DNA of 37,768 bases from Methylobacterium iners. Lineage in GTDB: Bacteria; Pseudomonadota; Alphaproteobacteria; Rhizobiales; Beijerinckiaceae. Shown piece after piece: positions 32,256 through 37,768 of the stretch; within the stretch, counting starts at the first letter, position 1, and every line of letters starts with the position of its first letter. The translations under genes and the position numbers were made by a program. The notes under the pieces were generated by a model. That model made no database searches. It worked only from the letters and a program-made list of their open reading frames with translations, and was not told where the DNA came from. The stretch is from assembly GCF_022179305.1 (NCBI RefSeq), contig NZ_BPQP01000100.1, positions 1 to 37,768 of the forward strand. Direction: 5' to 3'.

Positions 32256-32593
32256 GATGGACCTCCGTTTGAGGAGCCATCGGCATTTCACTCCGACCCT
32301 GATCTGCCCGCGCCACAGCTGCGCGCCAAAAGCGGAGGTTGGCAAACTTACCAGGAAGCGGACGTTTCGAAGTTCCGCTAAGGGTGGTGAACGGAAATAG
32401 GCGTCACGCTCAGGAGCGGACGTTCGGCTTTCGACCTAAACTTGTCGTAGGAGCCCGCCTTTGTTGCTTTCGGAAGCGGACATTCGCGGGTTGAACGTTG
32501 AGCAGCCTAGCCGAAGGCTATGGGCAACTGCTTCCGGTCCTCAACGGGATGGCGCAGGCAGGGGACCTTTCCATCTTTAGCAGTGTCGAATGC
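32256..32593. repeat. Intergenic repeat cluster (GCGGAC-type degenerate repeats)
   Basis: GAAGCGGACGTTTCG, GAGCGGACGTTCGG and GGAAGCGGACATTCG occur at about 32355, 32414 and 32474, with CGGCTTTCGACC at 32425-32436. The segment 32361-32400 is closely matched by 37632-37670, including GAAGTxCGxTAAGGGTGG. This is a dispersed noncoding repeat family; no gene is supported here. Confidence 0.55.
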
Positions 32594-33319
32594 TCAGGGG
32601 CGGTAAAGGGTGGCGATCAGGGCAGGCAACCAGATCGCGGTCAGCATCGCGTTCAGCCCCATCCCCACACTCGAGAATGCACCTGCAGTCTCGTTAAGGG
32701 TCAGCATACGCGCGGTTCCCTGACCATGCGCCGTGACCCCAGCCGCCAGCCCTTGCGCTGGCCAGGATTGCACGCCGGCAAGGCCTAGGAGCCAGGTCGA
32801 CAGGACCGTACCGGCGACGCCAGTCAGGACCGCAAAGGCCGCGGCGAGCGAAGCAAGCCCTCCAATCTGCTCGGCTACGCCGATCGCGATTGGGGCGGTG
32901 ACGGACTTCATGACGATCGAGCGCAACACCACGTCGGGTGCGTCCAAAAGCCACGCAAGAGCGAACGCGCTGGCAGCCGCCACAGCCCCACCGACGATGA
33001 CGCCGCAAATCAGCGGCAGCATGGCTCGGCGGACTAGGCGAGCGTTGTTGTAGAGCGGCACCGCGAGCGCCACGGTTGCGGGGCCAAGGATGGCACCAAT
33101 CAGCCCACCACCGTCTTTGAGATAGGTCGCATAGTCGACTTCAAGCGCGAGAAGCACGCTGATAATCAACGTTATCGCAATCAGCACCGGATTGATGATC
33201 GGCATTCCGCCACCACGCCGGTTCAGCCAGGAACCGAGCTGGAACGCTCCGATGGTGGCAATTAGCCAGATCAACGGCAGGGTCGCGAAGGCAGAGTACG
33301 GCGGCAGCGTCAGGTTCAT
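32594..33319 (-). CDS. lrgB: LrgB/CidB-family membrane protein
   Basis: The protein has 241 aa with several transmembrane helices. NPVLIAITLIISVLLAL, the family-typical ILGPATVALAVPLYNN, and VMKSVTAPIAIGVAEQIGGL, followed by AHGQGTARM, place it firmly in LrgB (PF04172). LrgAB-type pairs were described as antiholin-like regulators of murein hydrolase activity, and more recently as pyruvate or glycolate transporters in some bacteria. It sits 2 bp after the lrgA stop. Role here undecided between the two. Confidence 0.92.
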   Translation of the reverse strand: MNLTLPPYSAFATLPLIWLIATIGAFQLGSWLNRRGGGMPIINPVLIAITLIISVLLALEVDYATYLKDGGGLIGAILGPATVALAVPLYNNARLVRRAMLPLICGVIVGGAVAAASAFALAWLLDAPDVVLRSIVMKSVTAPIAIGVAEQIGGLASLAAAFAVLTGVAGTVLSTWLLGLAGVQSWPAQGLAAGVTAHGQGTARMLTLNETAGAFSSVGMGLNAMLTAIWLPALIATLYRP

Positions 33320-33321
33320 GG

Positions 33322-33729
33322 CTAATCTCCCTCCCTCAAGCCGGGAGCACCCAACATCTCAGCGGCGGCGGTTCCTTCGGGAGCAGGTCGGATCAGCCGC
33401 TCGACGAGAAGCATCGTTCCCGCCGTGGCGAGCAAGGAAGCGGCTGCTCCGCCGGTGGTCGCGACCAGGATGGGCAGCCAATGCCGCTGAAGCAGGTCGA
33501 GGTGCCCGATGATGCCCACGCCCGCTGGGACAAACAGAAGGGCCAGGTTGGCGAGAAGCGGGCGTGTGGTCGATTGGAGATGGGCGGACGGCCCGCGCCA
33601 CAGAACGAGAGCGAGAAAAAGCAGCGCCATCCCTAAGAGAGGCCCCGACAAGGGGACATGTACGACGCGGTGCAGGAATTCGCCGGCAACCTGAAATGCG
33701 AGCAGCAGAAGGATGCTGCCCAAGGTCAT
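33322..33729 (-). CDS. lrgA: LrgA/CidA-family membrane protein
   Basis: The protein has 135 aa with four predicted transmembrane helices. VPLSGPLLGMALLFLAL and LANLALLFVPAGVGIIGHLDLL are the conserved LrgA/CidA segments (PF03788). The small holin-like subunit is expected to act with LrgB. The ATG at 33727-33729 overlaps the stop of the upstream secreted-protein gene by 4 nt, and lrgB follows immediately, so three genes form one operon. The cytoplasmic tail (APEGTAAAEMLGAPGLREGD) is acidic and short. Confidence 0.92.
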   Translation of the reverse strand: MTLGSILLLLAFQVAGEFLHRVVHVPLSGPLLGMALLFLALVLWRGPSAHLQSTTRPLLANLALLFVPAGVGIIGHLDLLQRHWLPILVATTGGAAASLLATAGTMLLVERLIRPAPEGTAAAEMLGAPGLREGD

Positions 33730-34079
33730 CGCTCACTACCCTGACGCGCCGACGCCAGGTCCGGCGGCAGGAAGGCACAGTAGGTGATGTAGCCGCCCTC
33801 GTAGCGCTCGCCGCACCAGTGGCCGCCATTCGTCTCCCCTGTGTCTCCGTCCAGGGCTCGGTGCTCCACCATCGCTCGTGGCACCCAGACCCAGTCTTCA
33901 CCGATCAGCATTTCCACGCCCGACGACTTCACTCGGTATGGGGCAGGCCGGCAATCAGAGTTATCGCAACAGCTATTGCCCGACTGGCTTTTCAGGTGCG
34001 TGTAGATGTCGTGTGCATCTATCGGCCGGGGCCAGATCGTGAGGAAAGCGACCCAAAGTGAGAGCGCCCTGACGGCCAT
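33726..34079 (-). CDS. Small secreted Cys-rich protein, first gene of the lrgAB operon
   Basis: The product has 117 aa from the ATG at 34077-34079, preceded by GAGGAGA; an upstream ATG at 34097 is less likely. A signal peptide ends near DAHDIYTHL. Five cysteines (CC, C in NSDC, WCGE, TYCAF) and aromatic segments (DWVWVPRAMVEHRALDG, NGGHWCGERYEGGYITYCAFLPP) suggest a small disulfide-bonded periplasmic domain. Similar small proteins are common in Hyphomicrobiales but have no assigned function to my knowledge. Overlap with lrgA points to co-translation. Confidence 0.72.
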   Translation of the reverse strand: MAVRALSLWVAFLTIWPRPIDAHDIYTHLKSQSGNSCCDNSDCRPAPYRVKSSGVEMLIGEDWVWVPRAMVEHRALDGDTGETNGGHWCGERYEGGYITYCAFLPPDLASARQGSER

Positions 34080-34228
34080 GTGACGTCTCCTCGCCATGTA
34101 GTTCTGGGTTCGTTCAGCAACTCGGCACGGTCCCGGACCCTCTCAGGAGAAGGCCACAACGGCATGCCGAGCCGCAAATAAAGTTATGTCGGCGAAAAGA
34201 TTATATTTAGGAAACAGTGAATTGGCTG

Positions 34229-34744
34229 TCAGGGCAACGTTGCTTGCTGTGTTAATTGCCTACTCATAGTCACCTCTGTGACGACGCCGGTTGAACCTGG
34301 CGAGGTGTAGGTCAACTCCTCCCCCCTCAGCGAGAATGCGCGTCGCTGCTCCACGCCGTTCCAGTTTGGAAAGCTGCTACGCTCGATATGGAGGACGAGG
34401 ACTTTGTCCGCTTGATCGACCGTGTAGGTGCCGAAGTGAGCAATGACCCCCTGGCCGATGGCCCGGCTCTCGTGTGGGGTTTGAAGCGTACGATCGTTAG
34501 AACCGATCCTTGGCAGGCCGCCACGCATGAAGACCAGCGCGTAGCGGCCGTCGTTACCGAAGACCAACGTGCCGCTGGGGTTGGTGCCGAATGTGTCGAC
34601 TTTGGTGCTGCCGTACTGCGCCACGGACGAGACCAGCGTCCATGTACCCATAAGATCCTTAGCTGTTTGCGCAATCGCGCTGGACGACGCGAAACAGGCG
34701 AGAACGGACGACATAGCGACAGCTGTCGCGAAGGGACCATTCAT
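34229..34744 (-). CDS. Exported lipocalin-like domain protein
   Basis: The protein has 171 aa. A signal peptide (residues 1-25, ending SSAIAQT) precedes DLMGTWTLVSSVAQYGSTKVDTFGTNPSGTLVFGNDGRYALVFMRGG, the typical start of lipocalin-like PF13924 proteins (GTW-L-S...G-L-F---G-YA). Later strands HFGTYTVDQADKVLVLHIERSSFPNWNG and EELTYTSPG complete a small beta barrel. GGAGGAA lies directly upstream of the ATG at 34742-34744. The ligand is unknown. Monocistronic, with the lrgAB operon downstream on the same strand. Confidence 0.85.
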   Translation of the reverse strand: MNGPFATAVAMSSVLACFASSSAIAQTAKDLMGTWTLVSSVAQYGSTKVDTFGTNPSGTLVFGNDGRYALVFMRGGLPRIGSNDRTLQTPHESRAIGQGVIAHFGTYTVDQADKVLVLHIERSSFPNWNGVEQRRAFSLRGEELTYTSPGSTGVVTEVTMSRQLTQQATLP

Positions 34745-35130
34745 AGTGTTCCTCCGGGATGGACCGCTGCACGGTGCGTGATGGCAGGAATTTCAGTATA
34801 AAATCGCCATAAAACGGTAATCTATTTCAGTCTGGCTGTAGAGATGCGGGCCAGAACGTATGTTGCTTCAAGATGATGGCCAAATTTTCTATGATAGTGA
34901 ATTTGTCTGATAATCTGTAGCTCTTCGGTTTTGAGTGTTTGGTTTGCTCGCGTTTGATCGGCTTCGCGACAAGGAGGGCGCCCTAAAGGCCATTTGACGT
35001 CTCCCCCGTCAGGTCATTTTGGATCCGTACAGCAACTCGGGATCGGGGCGCCTCCACCAAATGGTGGAGGACCTAGGCAGATCCGCGGTAGGACCCCTTG
35101 GTGGTGCCGACATCCTCGCTGGAGAACGCG
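34745..35130. other. AT-rich intergenic region with a stem-loop
   Basis: The stretch at about 34780-34930 is AT-rich compared with the rest of the window and may hold promoters for the divergent genes on either side. A hairpin lies at 35051-35070. No gene is supported. Confidence 0.4.
35051..35070. repeat. Stem-loop CCTCCACC/GGTGGAGG
   Basis: An 8-bp perfect stem (9 bp if a 2-nt loop is allowed) around AAAT, lying 61 bp before the next start codon. No T-run follows on either strand, so an operator or mRNA structure is as likely as a terminator. Confidence 0.45.
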
Positions 35131-35421
35131 ATGTCTCCGAAGGTTGCTCTCACCGCATCCGGCGTAGCTAGACTGACGCGACCATCGCTTGCGAAAGCCT
35201 GCGCTCTCTACGACGCCTATATCCTGGACCGCCTCGACGACGATGGGCCGCCTGCCGCGGTGACAGGGTTCGTACTCGGCGCCGCCATAGCGCTCCTCGT
35301 CGCGGCGCGCGGAGCCTACGAGCGAGACGAGCAGGAGCGCGGCCTAGACCTAGACCTCTACAAATGGATCGACCTCGAAGGTCCGCCACCGCCAGTCACT
35401 CGCGTTGCCGAGGCGCGGTGA
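35131..35421 (+). CDS. Small protein with one hydrophobic segment, unknown function
   Basis: The product has 96 aa from the ATG at 35131 (a GTG at 35098 gives 107 aa), preceded by GGAGAACG. One hydrophobic stretch, AVTGFVLGAAIALLVAARGAY (about residues 43-63), may be a membrane helix; the tail is acidic and Pro-rich. Codon usage fits the surrounding genes, but no family is recognised and homologues cannot be checked here. It may be a genuine small membrane protein or a fortuitous frame. Confidence 0.4.
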   Translation: MSPKVALTASGVARLTRPSLAKACALYDAYILDRLDDDGPPAAVTGFVLGAAIALLVAARGAYERDEQERGLDLDLYKWIDLEGPPPPVTRVAEAR

Positions 35422-35932
35422 GCCCGATGACCCGGGTGGAAATCGCTCTGGCCGCCTTTGAGCTCTGCTACGGCCTGCGGGTGGTGGCCTAAGTGTCGCA
35501 GATCTTCATCATTGCTCGGGGCTAGGAGGGAGCGAACGGCGTCTCCTGCCCTATCTGGGGCTTGTTCGCGCACTCGCACCTGTCCACCGTGGCCTACACG
35601 CCCCTCACCCAAACGATTGGCGGATGGCAGCGATGTTCGGCGCATATGCCACCTGCTGCTGCATCATCTTCCTGCTAGTCGCCGTGCGACGGGGGACCTT
35701 TGCGCTGGACCGGATTTCGGCGCAGATTTCCGGCTCACGAGACTGGAGAAAGACAGAAGAGGATTTTCGCTCCCCAGCAGGCCACCTCCTTGAACGCGGT
35801 TGTTGTCAAACATGGCGCCGCCGGCGACAGCCGTGACATTGGCCCTCGATTTGCCTGCATTTTCACGTTCGTTGCACGGCAACTGCTTGCTCACCTGGCT
35901 TGGCACTCCGTGTTTTCATGAGGAGCGATAGC
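35422..35932. other. Region with a possible degraded membrane-protein fragment
   Basis: A plus-strand frame from about 35560 to 35835 includes MAAMFGAYATCCCIIFLLVAVRRG, which resembles a transmembrane helix, but there is no supported start or complete domain. It may be a decayed gene. GAGGAGCG at about 35920-35927 is the ribosome binding site for the LuxR-type gene. Confidence 0.35.
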
Positions 35933-37093
35933 ATGAAGGCCGATCGTGAGTTCTCGCAGCTCGTCGGCCGCATCTACGATTGCGCGCTCGACAACAGCAT
36001 CTGGCCTTCAGTCCTCGGCGAAATTACTGAGGCGATGAATGGATTGATGGGCGACTTGACCGTCGTCGATCCGGTCAACAAAACCGGATACCTCGCCGCC
36101 CGCCACAACTGGCCTGACGATGTCGCCCGCCTCGCCACCGAGAATTTCCACATCAATCCCAACGCGGCTTTCATCCTCACGATGCCGCTCATGGAGCCGA
36201 AATGCTCCTCCCGCGACCTGGACATCGCGGCCTTTCACCGGAGCCGATATTGGCGTCTGTGCTTCGCCGGCAGAGGCTATTACGACTACCTCGTCACGGC
36301 GATCTCCCGCGAACGATCGCGATTTGCCGGTTGGGGCATCCTCGGCAGCGAGCGCCGCGGGCCGTTCACGGATGAGGACCTAGAGCTCGCGGCCCTGCTG
36401 TCGCCGCATATCCGGCGTTCGACGGAGATCTCGGGGCTTCTCGAACATCGTAGGATTGCGGCCGGGACGCTTCGCAGTGCCCTGGACGCCCTCGCAGCCC
36501 CGACCTTCATCATCGATCCGGGCGGCGAGATCGGGTTCGTGAACGCGGCGGCGCGAATGGAACTCGAGCGCGGCGTGCTGTTCCGTCAGCGCAGAAACCG
36601 GCTTTTTGGCGCGACGCCGGACGCCGCTGCCCTGCTCGCCGACCTTAAGGCAAATCCGCAGCGCGGACGCGACGTCCTCCTCGCCGCGCCGGACGGCTGC
36701 GGGTTCCACGTGACCTGGGCCTTCGTCGATCAGGCCGGCGAGGTGCTCGGACGCCAGATCTTGGTGGTGCTGAGGGAACTTGAACCGGAGCTACAGACAC
36801 CAATCTGTGCGGCCGCGCGACTGTACAAACTTACGGTGGCGGAGACGCAGGTTCTCGCACAGGTGCTTGAGTGCCAGGGGCTGAGCGAGGTCGCGGACCT
36901 CCTCGGGGTTGCTCGATCGACGGTGAAGACGCACCTCGACGCGATCTACCGCAAGACTGATACGCGGCGGAGGAGCGAGTTGGTTCGCCGCGTCCTGGCC
37001 CTCACGTCGTCGCTCAGAACGCCCTCCGAGCCTGGGCGTCAACAACTGCCCACTGATCGGCTTCACGCAGCAGAAAAGCGGCGCGCGGACTGA
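35933..37093 (+). CDS. LuxR-type transcriptional regulator with PAS-like sensor region
   Basis: The protein has 386 aa from the ATG at 35933, chosen for the GAGGAG 6-11 nt upstream; ATGs at 35900 and 35918 are alternatives. Residues about 1-165 form an unassigned helical/strand sensor domain; residues about 185-275 (LDALAAPTFIIDPGGEIGFVNAAARMELERG) look PAS-like. The C-terminus holds a LuxR/GerE helix-turn-helix (about 300-355): YKLTVAETQVLAQVLECQGLSEVADLLGVARSTVKTHLDAIYRKTDTRRRSELV. It would activate or repress genes in response to an unknown signal. No partner kinase or autoinducer synthase is adjacent. Confidence 0.88.
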   Translation: MKADREFSQLVGRIYDCALDNSIWPSVLGEITEAMNGLMGDLTVVDPVNKTGYLAARHNWPDDVARLATENFHINPNAAFILTMPLMEPKCSSRDLDIAAFHRSRYWRLCFAGRGYYDYLVTAISRERSRFAGWGILGSERRGPFTDEDLELAALLSPHIRRSTEISGLLEHRRIAAGTLRSALDALAAPTFIIDPGGEIGFVNAAARMELERGVLFRQRRNRLFGATPDAAALLADLKANPQRGRDVLLAAPDGCGFHVTWAFVDQAGEVLGRQILVVLRELEPELQTPICAAARLYKLTVAETQVLAQVLECQGLSEVADLLGVARSTVKTHLDAIYRKTDTRRRSELVRRVLALTSSLRTPSEPGRQQLPTDRLHAAEKRRAD

Positions 37094-37768
37094 GTTCGCA
37101 GCTTGCGCCTGGGCAGCACCGTTACGCCGAGGCCAGCGCGTACCGCAGCCTGCCCACCCGCGAGCGAGGTCGAGGTTTAGGCGACCCGCCAATTGCGCCC
37201 GAGCTGATCCAGCGCCCGCATCGCCTGTTTGCGATAAACGCAACCAGCACCCGCCGGCAACTTGGTCCGCATCGTCAACGCGCCCCGCGCGGGCCTGCGA
37301 ACGCTTGAGGACGTGATCAAGGCGGGTCCACTGAAGCGCTAAGGCGACTTAGGCGAACTCACCAAATACAGCCGGAAATCTGAGAGTGCGGGCCAGCCAC
37401 CCTCAAGCAAGGCTGTTGCAGGCTCAACGTGTCCAGAAACCCTGACAGTTTTTCAAATGATCAGAAAACGCTCGTGCCTGGACGTTCGTACCGCCGGCAA
37501 TGAATGGGCGCCTCAAGGTCATCGTTAGGTGAACGCCAACGTCTGCTTTCCCAAGCTCAATCAGAAAGCGAACCGCTTCATACCAGCCATCTCGGTTATA
37601 TGCGTCCGTTCTATCAGGCTGCCCAGAAACAGACGCTCTCGAAGTGCGATAAGGGTGGAAAGCGGAAGTTACCCCCGCGTCCGCGAGCGGACCTTGAGCC
37701 CTCGCGCCCATCCAGACCTCTCGACGGCGTTCGCCGGCATCCTCAACCTGACGTGACCCCTTAGAAGT
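37094..37768. other. Repeat-bearing tail with gene debris
   Basis: No complete gene is supported. A plus-strand frame ending at about 37341 reads LVRIVNAPRAGLRTLEDVIKAGPLKR and then stops; it looks like the tail of a lost gene. Bases 37632-37700 match the intergenic repeat cluster near 32361-32430. A 95-codon minus-strand frame (37424-37711) covers this repeat and is probably not a gene. Confidence 0.45.

Noticed and set aside
37424-37711. 95-codon minus-strand frame near the right edge
   Set aside because: It runs through a dispersed noncoding repeat, and the repeat-derived N-terminus argues against a real gene.
1-37768. tRNA or rRNA genes and a tRNA-type attachment site for the integrases
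   Set aside because: I read both strands around the two recombinase genes and saw no cloverleaf or CCA-ended sequence I could support; a tRNAscan run would be decisive.

Overview
The window reads as accessory DNA of a high-GC alphaproteobacterium. The replication genes, integrases and repeat families recall plasmids and genomic islands of Methylobacteriaceae and related Hyphomicrobiales. This assignment is inferred from protein flavour and base composition; no rRNA or tRNA gene is visible to confirm it.

Layout. (1) 1-2391: a 64-bp perfect fold-back at the left edge, the start of an exported-protein gene, two unrecognised envelope-type genes, and a small XRE regulator facing away from them behind a 12-bp palindrome. 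(2) 2758-5023, minus strand: a two-gene Septu-type anti-phage system (PtuA ATPase plus PtuB HNH nuclease) with visibly lower GC. (3) 5322-8129, plus strand, divergent from Septu: a four-gene RiPP operon. A 57-aa precursor ends in three aromatic-Asn-Arg motifs (YNR, HNR, HNR). It is followed by a radical SAM/SPASM maturase, a 2OG-Fe(II) oxygenase and a separate HExxH protein, joined by 1-4 nt overlaps. This is a cyclophane (triceptide) pathway, and the precursor is short enough to be missed by automatic gene calling. (4) 8523-9770: a DUF2235 hydrolase gene broken by one in-frame amber codon. (5) 10445-23167: a long minus-strand array of plasmid type with a prim-pol primase, a RepA-like initiator, small helical proteins, an SF1 helicase, an HlyD/RND-adaptor-like protein without a signal peptide, a PD-(D/E)xK protein and a pair of paralogues of unknown function. 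(6) 23541-25172: a tyrosine integrase preceded by two pairs of TGGTACA repeats, each pair with 13-bp spacing. (7) 25510-29455: a cytochrome P450, an FAD monooxygenase, the remnant of an MDR oxidoreductase, and a protein-isoaspartate methyltransferase. (8) 29501-31578: a small cassette (RraB-like, DUF4262, DUF695) bounded by two nearly identical 191-bp MITE copies; a diverged third copy lies at 10129-10319. (9) 31635-37768: a short tyrosine recombinase, an lrgAB operon led by a secreted Cys-rich protein, a lipocalin-like protein, a LuxR-type regulator and repeat-rich intergenic DNA.

The genes form modules rather than one pathway. The parts most worth following are the cyclophane RiPP operon beside Septu, the MITE-bounded RraB/DUF4262/DUF695 cassette, and the adaptor-like protein translationally coupled to a helicase inside a replication operon.
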